DNA from: an uncultured Bryobacterales bacterium
Lineage (GTDB): Bacteria > Acidobacteriota > Terriglobia > Bryobacterales > UBA6623
Assembly: GCA_958295955.1 (NCBI GenBank)
Contig: OY282420.1
Span: 914,236-978,235 of the forward strand
Length of the DNA stretch: 64,000 nt
Reading direction: 5' to 3'
A program made the position numbers and the translations under genes. Positions 36,766 to 44,575 of the stretch are shown one piece after another (position 1 is the stretch's first letter; each line of letters opens with the position of its first letter). The notes below the pieces were generated by a model. It was not told the origin of the DNA. It saw only the letters and a list, made by a program, of their open reading frames with translations, and searched no databases.

Positions 36766-37689
36766 ATGCCCTATTCCACCCGCCGCCAAATCTTCGCCGC
36801 AGCCGCCGGCGCCGCCGCTGCATCCGCCGCGAATCGCCAGGAGCCGGCCGCGAAGCCGACCCTATGCCTGTTTTCGAAGCACCTGCCGCATCTCGGCTAC
36901 AAGGAGATGGCCAAGACGCTCAAGCAGATGGGCTTTCCGGGCGTCGATCTGACGACGCGGCCCAGGGGCCACGTTCTGCCCGAGAACGTCGCGCGCGATC
37001 TGCCGCGCGCCCATGACGCCCTCGCCGCCGAGGGCGTTTCGATACCGATGATTACGACCGGGTTGCTGTCTCGAAACGACCCGGCGGCGCGCCCGACGCT
37101 CTACACCGCGGCAAAGCTGGGCATCCCCTTCTTCAAGCTCGGCTACTACAAGTTCAAAGACGTCGCCAAGCTCGACAGCTATCTCGCGCAGGTAAAATCC
37201 GACGTCGAAGGCTTGGCGGCGATCGCCCAACACGCCGGCATCGCCGGAGGATTCCACAACCACTCCGGCGCGTACGTAGGCAGCGCGCTCTGGGACCACT
37301 GGTGGGTTTTGCGCGACACCGACCCCGCAGCCGTGGGCTTTTACTACGATCCCTGCCACGCTACGATCGAGGGCGGCAAAGCAGGCTGGGAGATCGGCTT
37401 TCACCGTGTCCGCTCAAACCTCAAGATGGTGGCTTGCAAGGATTTCTTCTGGGAAAAAACGGGCGGCAAGTGGCAGGCGAGGATGTGTCCGCTGGGGCAG
37501 GGGATGGTCGATTACCCCAAGTTCTTCCGTCTGCTCAAGGCCGCCGGCTTCGCCGGGCCGATCTCGCTGCACGTCGAGTACAAAATCGAGGCCGCGACCG
37601 AAGCGCAACGGATCGAGAAGGAAACGGCCGCAATCGAACGCGATTACCGCTACCTGAAATCGCAGCACGACGCCGTGTTCGGAGCTTGA
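36766..37689 (+). CDS. Tat-exported sugar phosphate isomerase/epimerase-like TIM barrel
   Basis: 307 residues. A short twin-arginine signal (STRRQIFAAAAGAAAASAA) precedes a xylose-isomerase-like TIM barrel (AP2EC family). Visible core strands are LCLFSKHLPHL, FPGVDLTTRPRGHV, GGFHNHSGAYVG and VGFYYDPCHATIEGG with conserved His, Asp and Glu metal ligands, then LHVEYKIE. Members isomerise or epimerise keto sugars or inositols with a divalent metal. Export via Tat is common for this group in Acidobacteriota and Planctomycetes. The ATG at 36766 follows TAAGAT and GAGGG elements. Its stop overlaps the tRNA-Ala promoter. Confidence 0.82.
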   Translation: MPYSTRRQIFAAAAGAAAASAANRQEPAAKPTLCLFSKHLPHLGYKEMAKTLKQMGFPGVDLTTRPRGHVLPENVARDLPRAHDALAAEGVSIPMITTGLLSRNDPAARPTLYTAAKLGIPFFKLGYYKFKDVAKLDSYLAQVKSDVEGLAAIAQHAGIAGGFHNHSGAYVGSALWDHWWVLRDTDPAAVGFYYDPCHATIEGGKAGWEIGFHRVRSNLKMVACKDFFWEKTGGKWQARMCPLGQGMVDYPKFFRLLKAAGFAGPISLHVEYKIEAATEAQRIEKETAAIERDYRYLKSQHDAVFGA

Positions 37690-37712
37690 AAGCGCGGGCC
37701 GGCTGCTATAAT
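37686..37712 (+). promoter_or_regulatory. Promoter of tRNA-Ala (TTGAAA / TATAAT)
   Basis: TATAAT at 37707-37712 is preceded by TGC and by a TTGAAA at 37686-37691, spacer 15 bp. The -35 overlaps the TGA of the isomerase gene. The mature tRNA starts 15 nt downstream. Confidence 0.7.
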
Positions 37713-37727
37713 CGAGAAAGTTCTTAG

Positions 37728-37803
37728 GGGCGGTTAGCTCAGTTGGGAGAGCGCCGCGTTCGCAACGCGGAGGTCGTGGGTTCAAGTCCCATACCGTCCA
37801 CCA
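37728..37803 (+). tRNA. tRNA-Ala (anticodon CGC)
   Basis: 76 nt including an encoded CCA. The acceptor stem GGGCGGT/ACCGTCC contains the G3-U70 wobble pair that marks alanine tRNAs. The anticodon stem CCGCG/CGCGG frames TTCGCAA with anticodon CGC, and the T arm holds GTTCAAGTC. Confidence 0.97.
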
Positions 37804-37809
37804 CTGCCC

Positions 37810-39099
37810 TTACGCCGCGGCCGGCAGCGCGCCTGCCGGTTGCGAGAAGACGTAAGGCCCCTCCGGGATCACGATGAGCCGGCCGGCGGCGGGCAGACGG
37901 CCGAGCAGATCGTCCACGGCCTGCTGCGGATCGTCGAAAGCCGGCCCCCAGAGCAGCGCCCGGTCTGCGACGGCGACTCCCGGCACGCAAAACGACAGCC
38001 GCGCCTTGCGCGCGGCGATGGCCAGTTTTTCGGCCTGCCACTGATCGACCTCGACCGGCCGCTGGGCCAATGCGTCGAGCAGCGGGGACGCAGCGCCCGC
38101 ATTGCGCATCAGCCGGCTGAACTCCGGACTGCCCAGCCCTTCGCGGCAAGCGGCCATGATCAGAATCTCTCCGCCTTGCTTGACGACGTGCGCCGCCGCC
38201 GTAATGCCCTTCACCGCCTGATAGAAGGTGAGATCCAATGGATAACCGCCCGAAGTGGTAATCACCGCGTCCGCGGGCTCGGCGATTTCGGCCAGCGTCG
38301 ATTCGCGGACGAACTTTACCCCCTGGGCATGAGCCGCGACGGGATTGCCGGCGAAGACCGCGGCGATGCCCCGGGTGCGGGTCAGCGCCACGTCGAGCAT
38401 GAAGTCGTGGCCGGCCATTTCCGCGATCTCCAGCAACTCGCGGTGCAGCGGGTTGTCGGGGAAAGAGCCTTCGCCGACCTTTTCGTCGCGCATGTACAGC
38501 GGGCTGTGCAGCCGCTTGATCGTCCGCTCGCCGGCGAGGCCGATAGCAATCAGCTTGCGCCCGCCGGAGAAGCCCGCCATCAAGTGCGGCTCGATGAAGC
38601 CCAGCGTGATGCGCAGGTCGGCCTCGACGAAACGGCTGTCGACGAATGCCTGCGCGCCCCCGGCGGTCTCGCCCAGAAACGTCTGCTCGTCGATCTCCTT
38701 CGCCCGATGCGAATCGACCTTGCAACGCGACAGGATGTCGGCGCCTACGATTTCATCGAGCTCTCGGTCCGTAGCTTCTCTGTGCAGGCCCGTGGCGATC
38801 AAAATCGTGACGTTCCGGGGCGGTATGCCGCCGGCCTCGAGAGCGCGCAGGATATGCGGCAGCGTCAGCTTGTTGGGCGCCGGCCGGGTGATGTCGCAAA
38901 CCGCTATTGCCGCGCTGCGCTTTCCGCGAGCCAACTCGGCGAGCGGCGGGCAGCCGATCGGCGAGGCGACGGCGGCAGCCAGAGCGGCGTCCGCAGCGGT
39001 CAGTTCCGCGGCGTAGCGGGGTTCGAGGACCGTCGCGTCGAGGTCGTTGGGAAGAGCGATAACCGCGCCCTGCTTGTCGAATGCCAGTCGGACGTTCAC
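37810..39099 (-). CDS. larA: LarA-like nickel-pincer-dependent racemase
   Basis: 429 residues. LarA enzymes racemise or epimerise 2-hydroxyacids such as lactate with a nickel-pincer (NPN) cofactor. Key residues match the Lactobacillus enzyme almost in register: His106 (IATGLHREA), His172 and the cofactor-bearing Lys182 (PHLMAGFSGGRK), against His108, His174 and Lys184. The substrate may differ, as many paralogues act on other hydroxyacids. The cofactor-making genes larB, larC and larE are not in the window. Start GTG 39099 follows a GAGGAG site and a TAGCAT element; the frame from 39168 overlaps the divergent AGCS promoter and is unlikely. It is divergent from an AGCS symporter. Confidence 0.85.
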   Translation of the reverse strand: MNVRLAFDKQGAVIALPNDLDATVLEPRYAAELTAADAALAAAVASPIGCPPLAELARGKRSAAIAVCDITRPAPNKLTLPHILRALEAGGIPPRNVTILIATGLHREATDRELDEIVGADILSRCKVDSHRAKEIDEQTFLGETAGGAQAFVDSRFVEADLRITLGFIEPHLMAGFSGGRKLIAIGLAGERTIKRLHSPLYMRDEKVGEGSFPDNPLHRELLEIAEMAGHDFMLDVALTRTRGIAAVFAGNPVAAHAQGVKFVRESTLAEIAEPADAVITTSGGYPLDLTFYQAVKGITAAAHVVKQGGEILIMAACREGLGSPEFSRLMRNAGAASPLLDALAQRPVEVDQWQAEKLAIAARKARLSFCVPGVAVADRALLWGPAFDDPQQAVDDLLGRLPAAGRLIVIPEGPYVFSQPAGALPAAA

Positions 39100-39117
39100 T
39101 ACGCCAAGCTCCTCTGC

Positions 39118-39124
39118 TATGCTA
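39118..39124. promoter_or_regulatory. Overlapping opposed -10 elements of larA and AGCS genes
   Basis: The plus strand reads TGC-TATGCT (39118-39123) toward AGCS; the minus strand reads CGC-TAGCAT (39124-39119) toward larA. One 7-bp core could open for both directions, giving leaders of roughly 12-20 nt. Confidence 0.45.
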
Positions 39125-39149
39125 GCGTGTCCGCCGGCGCGGTGCATGG

Positions 39150-40493
39150 ATGGAAACTCTCGTTGCAATCAACAGCGCGGCGAACTCCATCGTATGGGGC
39201 CCGCCGATGATCGCCGCCTTGGTCGGCGTCGGCATCCTGCTCACCTTCGTGACGCGGGGCATTCAATTCCTTCGCTTTCCGTTTGCCGTGCGGCAGGTTC
39301 TCGGCGGGCTGGGGTCGAAGGCCGTGGGCGAGGGCACGGTGACGCCGTTCCAGGCATTGTCGACGTCGCTGGCGGCGACAGTCGGCGTCGGCAACATCGC
39401 CGGCGTTTCCACGGCGATTGCTTCCGGCGGCCCGGGAGTTCTTTTCTGGCTGTTCGTCTCCGGCGTGTTGGGCATGGCGACGAAATTTACGGAAATCGCC
39501 ATCTCCCTGCACTACCGCGAAAAAGACGCCGGGGGCGCGATGCGCGGCGGCCCCATGTACGTCTTGGCGCGGGGGCTGCGGCTGCCCTGGCTCGGAGCGG
39601 CTTTCGCCGCATTCACCGCGCTGGCCGGATTCGGCAGCGGCAACCTGACGCAGGCCAACTCGGTCGCCGACGTCGCCGAAACGAGCTTCGGCGCGCCGCC
39701 GTACATTTCCGGACTGATATTGGCGTCGATAGCCGCTCTGGTCATACTGGGCGGCATCCGGCGCATCGCCGAAGTCGCCCAGGTGCTGGTGCCGGGGATG
39801 TGCCTGCTTTACTTCGCCGCCGCTCTTTACGTGGCGGTGAAGAATGCCGGCGCGTTGCCCGACGTTGTCCATCTGGTCTTGTCGTCCGCTTTCAGCGGAC
39901 AGGCGGCGGTCGGCGCTTTTGTCGGAGCGAGCGTGCGCGAAGCGGTGCAGTTCGGCATTGCCCGCGGGCTGTTTTCCAACGAGGCGGGACTCGGCAGCGC
40001 TCCGATCGTCCATGCCGCGGCCATCACCGATCACCCCGTGCGGCAAGCCGCGTACGGCATCTTCGGCGTCTTCGTCGATACCCTCGTGATCTGTATGCTC
40101 ACCGGGTTCGTCGTGCTCTCGACCGGCGTCTGGACCTCCGGCGGAACCGGCGCGTCGCTGTCCGCGCAGGCGTTCCGGATAGGACTGCCGGGAGAGTGGG
40201 GCGATTCGTTCGTCAGCGTCGGGGTCATCCTGTTCGGCTTCTCGACGACGATGGGTTGGGTGTACTACGGCGAGACGGCGATTACCTATCTGCTCGGGAT
40301 CAAGGCGGCGTTGCCCTACCGCATGGCCTGGGTCGGGTGCATGTACCTGGGCGCGGTGGGCAGTCTGCCGCTGATCTGGAGCCTGTCCGATACGCTGAAC
40401 GGTTTGATGGCGGTTCCGAATCTCGTGGCGATTCTGGGCTCTTTAGGGCTTCTCAGACGCCTCATCGCCGAGTTCTTTTCCGCGGAGCCGTAG
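39150..40493 (+). CDS. Alanine/glycine:cation symporter (AGCS family)
   Basis: 447 residues with about eleven predicted helices. AGCS signatures include TPFQALSTSLAATVGVGNIAG near the N-terminus, GGPGVLFWLFVSGVLGMATKFTE, GPMYVL and FSNEAGLGSAPIVHAAA. The family imports alanine or glycine with Na+ or H+. It is divergent from the LarA-like racemase, 50 bp apart, with overlapping promoter elements, so the two may respond to the same conditions. Start ATG 39150 is in frame with the first helix; an out-of-frame ATG lies 4 nt upstream. Confidence 0.93.
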   Translation: METLVAINSAANSIVWGPPMIAALVGVGILLTFVTRGIQFLRFPFAVRQVLGGLGSKAVGEGTVTPFQALSTSLAATVGVGNIAGVSTAIASGGPGVLFWLFVSGVLGMATKFTEIAISLHYREKDAGGAMRGGPMYVLARGLRLPWLGAAFAAFTALAGFGSGNLTQANSVADVAETSFGAPPYISGLILASIAALVILGGIRRIAEVAQVLVPGMCLLYFAAALYVAVKNAGALPDVVHLVLSSAFSGQAAVGAFVGASVREAVQFGIARGLFSNEAGLGSAPIVHAAAITDHPVRQAAYGIFGVFVDTLVICMLTGFVVLSTGVWTSGGTGASLSAQAFRIGLPGEWGDSFVSVGVILFGFSTTMGWVYYGETAITYLLGIKAALPYRMAWVGCMYLGAVGSLPLIWSLSDTLNGLMAVPNLVAILGSLGLLRRLIAEFFSAEP

Positions 40494-40524
40494 CTCCTTT
40501 CGCTTGCGGCGCCCCCTTTCCGGT

Positions 40525-40530
40525 TACAAT
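40525..40530 (+). promoter_or_regulatory. -10 element TACAAT, near-leaderless
   Basis: TACAAT ends 8 nt before the ATG at 40539. A TTGCGG at 40504-40509 could be a -35 with a 15-bp spacer. Confidence 0.5.
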
Positions 40531-40538
40531 CGAAGCTC

Positions 40539-41267
40539 ATGCGCGGCGTGGTTTTGGCGGGAGGACTGGGCAGCAGACTCGACCCCCTAACCCGAATCGT
40601 AAACAAGCACCTGCTGCCCGTTTACGACAAGCCCATGATCTATTACCCGATTCAGGCCCTTGTCAATGCCGGAATCGAAGACATCATGATCGTTACCGGC
40701 GGGCGGAACGCCGGTGATTTTTTGCGCTTATTGGGCAACGGCAAAGACTTCGGCCTCAAGCATCTCGACTACACCTATCAGGAAGGCGAGGGCGGCATCG
40801 CCGAGGCGCTCGGATTGACGGAACATTTTTCGCGGGGCGAGAAACTTTGCGTCATCCTGGGCGACAACATCATCGAGAAAAACATCGCCGCCGCCGCGCA
40901 GGATTTTCGGCGGCAGGAACAGGGGGCGAAGATTCTGCTTAAAAAGGTACCCGACCCCGAACGTTTCGGCGTGCCCAAAATCGACGGCGAGCGTATCCTC
41001 TCGATCGAAGAAAAGCCCGACTTGCCGCAGTCGAATTACGCGGTCACCGGAATCTACATGTACGACGACACGGTATTCGACAAGATCGAGGGACTGGTGC
41101 GCTCCGCCCGCGGCGAGCTCGAGATTACCGACGTCAACAATCGCTTCATCGCCGAAGGCACGATGACTTGGGGAGAACTGGCCGGCTGGTGGACCGACGC
41201 CGGCACGGTCGAATCGCTGCGGCGCGCCTCGAACATGGTTGCGGAAACCGGCGCGAATCTGATTTAG
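40539..41267 (+). CDS. Sugar-nucleotide pyrophosphorylase (RmlA-like)
   Basis: 242 residues. Nucleotidyltransferase motifs: VVLAGGLGSRLDPLTRIVNKHLLPVYDKPM at the N-terminus (shortened here; the GxGxR and K residues bind NTP), YYPIQALVNAGI, VILGDNI, RFGVPKID, EEKPDLPQSNYAVTGIYMYD and WWTDAGT. This matches glucose-1-phosphate thymidylyltransferase (RmlA), which makes dTDP-glucose, though this short form lacks the usual C-terminal extension of about 290-residue enzymes. No rmlBCD neighbours are present. The last 59 bp were copied into the tandem duplication (fragment at 44495-44553). Confidence 0.85.
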   Translation: MRGVVLAGGLGSRLDPLTRIVNKHLLPVYDKPMIYYPIQALVNAGIEDIMIVTGGRNAGDFLRLLGNGKDFGLKHLDYTYQEGEGGIAEALGLTEHFSRGEKLCVILGDNIIEKNIAAAAQDFRRQEQGAKILLKKVPDPERFGVPKIDGERILSIEEKPDLPQSNYAVTGIYMYDDTVFDKIEGLVRSARGELEITDVNNRFIAEGTMTWGELAGWWTDAGTVESLRRASNMVAETGANLI

Positions 41268-41289
41268 GGCAGCTCCGCTTTACGCCTTG

Positions 41290-44208
41290 CTAGGGAGAGG
41301 CGACGGACATGACCGCGCCCGCGGGGGCGGCCTCGCCGCGGATAACGACCGCGACGGGAGTTCGCTCTCCGCTTGCGGCGGCGTCGGGGATGCGAACCTC
41401 GATCTGAAAGATCCCGACAAAACCCGGCGCCAAGCCGGCGGAAACCACTTCCGCGGCGCTGCCTCCGATCGTGACCGACACGTCTTCGATCCGCTGCGCG
41501 TCCATTGCCGAGGCCGGTTGACCGGTGACCCCGGGCGGCGACGTCTCTCCCTGTCCGCTGCCGAACAGCATGACCGTCTCCCCCGGCCGCGCCGGCTGCG
41601 CTGCGCCGTTCAAGCGGCCGTTCTCGTTGAGGACGAGGGCGGACATGCTGCCCGGGATCAAGAACAATGCCGGCCGCGCGGGCGAGACGGCAAGCGCCGC
41701 GCGCGGGCCGCCGACGCCGCCGTAGGCGACGGCCAGTTGCGCGCTCGAGCGGCCCGCAAGCTCATAGGGAACCTGCGCGTTGATCTGCGACTCCTGCACG
41801 TACAGCAGCGGAACCGGCTCCTCGTCCAGCAACACGCTTACGCCCCCCAAGGCGGGCGGTATGCGGCCCGTCTCGGGGTCAACGGCGCCGCGGACGGGCG
41901 TTGCCGGACCCAGGCCGGAGCCGAAGATGCTGACGATTTGCCCCGGGGCGACCGGCCCCGCAGCGAAACTCGCGGCATGGACTACGCTCGCGCTCGTAAA
42001 ATGCGGCCCCGCAGACCAGACTTTGGCGCCCACCGCGCCGAAACCGGCAATGCGGGTTCCGTCGGGCGAGAAGGCGAGGCCGCTGCCTCCGTCGGGGAAG
42101 ACCGCCAACAAATCGCCGCTTGCGGCGTCCCACATCCAGGTTGTCCCGTCGCGGCTCGCGCCTGCCAGGCGCAGTCCGTCCGGGGAAAACGCGGCCTGCG
42201 CGAAAGGCGCTCTGCGTCCTTCCAAGGTGAGCAATTGCTCGCCGGTCAGGGCGTCCCACACGTGCAGCGCGGGGGTCCGGCCGCCGTAGGTGACCACTCG
42301 TTTGCCGTCGGGGAAGAATCTTGCGCCGACCCGGCTGCCGGCCGTCTCCACGGCGGCAAGCTCGACGCCCGTTTCCGCGTCCCACACCTGAACCTTGGGG
42401 CCGGAAAACTGTCCGTCCACGGTGAGCAGCAGCGCGCCGTCGGAGGATTCTTCCACGTAGGCTGCGCCCCTTTCCAAAGTCGCCGGCGCATACAGGACTT
42501 CGCCCGAGGCCCAATCCAGAACCGTTGCCGCGTGGCTGGAAGCAATCAGCAGGCGCTCTCCGTCGCGCGACCACGCCGCCTGCAGGTATCCCCTGTCTTC
42601 CGCCCCGAGGTCCGGGTCGAACAGCAGGGGCGTCGATTCGAGATTGTCCAGATCCCAGACGGTAACCAGGGAAGAGCTCGCCGCGGCGAGGCGCCGGCCG
42701 TCCGGAGACCAGGCCGCGGAATTGATATTGAAGCCGAGCATAATCCCGTACCCGCCTTGCGCCGCGTGATCCCAGAGTTCGCCAACCCTGGAGGATTGAA
42801 AGTCCGAGACGGTCAGAAAGCGTCCGCCGCGGGGTGAATGCGACACCTGCTCGACGGGGCGCCTGGGCGGCCCCGGACGGGAACCCGGAGCCCTGCCTTC
42901 CGGCAATTCGTAGAGTTGCGCGCCTGTTTCCGCGTCCCAGACCCTGACCGAGCCGTCTGTGCCCGCGGTGACGATGCGGCTCCCGTCGGGCGCGTAGTCC
43001 AGCGCCGACACGGCTCCGTTGCGGTGTCCCTCGAAACGGGCCGTTTCCCGTCCCGCGGCGCGGTCCCAAACGACAACTCTGCCACCGCCGCCGAACGCCG
43101 CCCGGCTGCCGTCGGGAGACCATGCGGCCGTTTCCACGTTGTTGAGAAAATCGAGATTCAGTATCTGGGACTTCGTTTCGATATCCCAGATTTTGGCGGT
43201 GTGGTCCAGCCCTCCGCTGGCGAGATAACGTCCTTCCGGCGAAAAGGCGATAGCGATGATGCCGCCGTAATGAGGCGTGAAATCGTCGTTTTCCGGAACA
43301 GGACGCCAATGAACCAGCAGGTCGCCGCTCTCGGCGTCCCATACGCGCAGTGACGACACTTGCGCTACCGCGAGGCGTCGGCCGTCAGGCGAGAGCGCCA
43401 CGATGTCGATCGCGCTGCCGGAACCGAGTTGGATGTGCCCTTCGTTCTCCAGCGCATGCAGCAGCCGCCATTCCTCGGTGTCCCATATTTTCACCATGCT
43501 GTCATTGGCGGCCGTAACGAGACGGCTGCCGTCGGCGGACCATTGCATATGTCCGGCTCCCGATCCCGGGACCGGCTCGTTGGCCTGAAAGGCGGCAACC
43601 TCCTCTCCGTCTTCGACCCGCCATACTTTAAGCGCCCCGTCCGACTGAATAACAGCCAGGCGCGCGGCATCGGGCGACCAACGGACGCCGTAAGAGTAAG
43701 CGGTAGGAGAAAGTCCTTCGAAGCTGCGCAGCAACTCTCCGCTCGATGCATCCCAGATATGCACGGCGCCGCGTTCTTGCGACGCGATGCGGTCGCCCAA
43801 GGGAGACCACACCGGCCCGCGCAGCCGGCGGCGCTCGTCCTGGTCGAACTCGAGCACGGTTTCGCCCGTCGCGGCGTCCACGATGCGGGAGTAGGCGAGC
43901 GTCTCGACATAGACGCGGGCGCCGGTTGGGGAGGGGGACGAGGTATAAACTCTCTCCCCGTCGATGAGGCGGACAACCTCCTCGCCGGTCATCGCATCCC
44001 AGACGACCGCCGACCGATACGCCAGCGAGAAGACATTGCGGCCGTCCGGCGGCAAATAGCGCACGAAGCGCACCGTCTCGCGGTGGCCGGTTATCGCGAA
44101 CAAAGGGGCGGGGGAGGCGGGCTCCTGTGCGCCGAGCGGCTGCGCAAAGAACTGCAGCAAGGCCGCCGCAACCGGTATCCAGAGGCAGCCCCGCGTTTTC
44201 GTCTTCAT
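41290..44208 (-). CDS. WD40 beta-propeller protein with Solibacter-type C-terminal domain, copy A
   Basis: 972 residues. A signal peptide (about 1-27) is followed by about 13-14 WD40 repeats (to about residue 715), recognisable by WSPDG, LSPDGRR, KIWDTE, VWDAE and ARFEGHRNG motifs, enough for two propellers. The C-terminal 250 residues (from VVHAASFAAGPVAPGQIVSIFGSGLG on) match the TIGR03437-type domain common in Solibacter-like genomes. A secreted or periplasmic protein is likely; its ligand is unknown. It is preceded by a dead mrp fragment, with no promoter-like element I can defend. It is a close copy of the gene at 44576-47491, with differences clustered in the propeller. Confidence 0.88.
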   Translation of the reverse strand: MKTKTRGCLWIPVAAALLQFFAQPLGAQEPASPAPLFAITGHRETVRFVRYLPPDGRNVFSLAYRSAVVWDAMTGEEVVRLIDGERVYTSSPSPTGARVYVETLAYSRIVDAATGETVLEFDQDERRRLRGPVWSPLGDRIASQERGAVHIWDASSGELLRSFEGLSPTAYSYGVRWSPDAARLAVIQSDGALKVWRVEDGEEVAAFQANEPVPGSGAGHMQWSADGSRLVTAANDSMVKIWDTEEWRLLHALENEGHIQLGSGSAIDIVALSPDGRRLAVAQVSSLRVWDAESGDLLVHWRPVPENDDFTPHYGGIIAIAFSPEGRYLASGGLDHTAKIWDIETKSQILNLDFLNNVETAAWSPDGSRAAFGGGGRVVVWDRAAGRETARFEGHRNGAVSALDYAPDGSRIVTAGTDGSVRVWDAETGAQLYELPEGRAPGSRPGPPRRPVEQVSHSPRGGRFLTVSDFQSSRVGELWDHAAQGGYGIMLGFNINSAAWSPDGRRLAAASSSLVTVWDLDNLESTPLLFDPDLGAEDRGYLQAAWSRDGERLLIASSHAATVLDWASGEVLYAPATLERGAAYVEESSDGALLLTVDGQFSGPKVQVWDAETGVELAAVETAGSRVGARFFPDGKRVVTYGGRTPALHVWDALTGEQLLTLEGRRAPFAQAAFSPDGLRLAGASRDGTTWMWDAASGDLLAVFPDGGSGLAFSPDGTRIAGFGAVGAKVWSAGPHFTSASVVHAASFAAGPVAPGQIVSIFGSGLGPATPVRGAVDPETGRIPPALGGVSVLLDEEPVPLLYVQESQINAQVPYELAGRSSAQLAVAYGGVGGPRAALAVSPARPALFLIPGSMSALVLNENGRLNGAAQPARPGETVMLFGSGQGETSPPGVTGQPASAMDAQRIEDVSVTIGGSAAEVVSAGLAPGFVGIFQIEVRIPDAAASGERTPVAVVIRGEAAPAGAVMSVASP

Positions 44209-44236
44209 GCGCCCCTACATGGTACTCCTGCAGGGA

Positions 44237-44494
44237 TCAGAAATCGATCTTGACCAACTCTTCGCCTTCGGCCTTCATATTGTGCATGGCCACTTCGACG
44301 GCAAGCTGCTTGGCGACTTCCAAAAAGCCCTTGGACGCCGGCGCCTCCGGGTCGTAAAGCACGATCGGCATGCCGCCGTCGGAAGTCTCGCGGACAACCG
44401 TCGCCGGCGGCACGTTGCCCAGGACGGGAATTTTCCAGCGCCGGCCAAGCGTCTCCGCTCCGCCCGCGCCGAAGATGTATTCGCGTTCGCCGGT
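44237..44494 (-). pseudogene. mrp: Fragment of mrp (C-terminal 86 codons)
   Basis: Part of the 44209-44575 gap. The frame equals the end of intact mrp (residues 274-359, RTGEREYIFG to VKIDF) with two base differences, one giving VPPATVV instead of VPLATVV. It has no 5' part and is cut at the duplication junction, so it cannot make a functional ATPase. Confidence 0.93.
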
Positions 44495-44553
44495 TCGAAT
44501 CGCTGCGGCGCGCCTCGAACATGGTTGCGAAAACCGGCGCGAATCTGATTTAG
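44495..44553 (+). pseudogene. Fragment of rmlA (last 19 codons)
   Basis: Copy of the last 59 bp of the nucleotidyltransferase gene, including its TAG stop, joined back-to-back to the mrp fragment. One base in the coding part differs from the original. Together with the mrp piece it fills the gap between the two WD40 genes. Confidence 0.9.
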
Positions 44554-44575
44554 GACAACTCCGCTTTACGCCTTG

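Larger units (their letters stand above)
41209..44494. repeat. Tandem duplication, unit 1
   Basis: 3286 bp: the 3' end of rmlA, WD40 copy A and a 3' fragment of mrp. Unit 2 follows immediately at 44495-47777 (3283 bp). The junction reads ...CGCCGGT|TCGAATCG..., where the rmlA and mrp breakpoints both carry CGGTCG, with one extra T at the join. Confidence 0.9.

Noticed and set aside
34755..36767. 670-codon open frame antisense to the TatT/TatP genes
   Set aside because: It mirrors two well-supported genes on the other strand; such long antisense frames are expected from high GC at third positions.
39100..39149. Glycine riboswitch before the AGCS symporter
   Set aside because: The whole gap is 50 bp and the predicted leader under 30 nt, too short for the aptamer.
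44205..44522. 105-codon minus-strand frame between the WD40 genes
   Set aside because: Out of frame with the mrp fragment there and crosses the duplication junction; no protein-like character.
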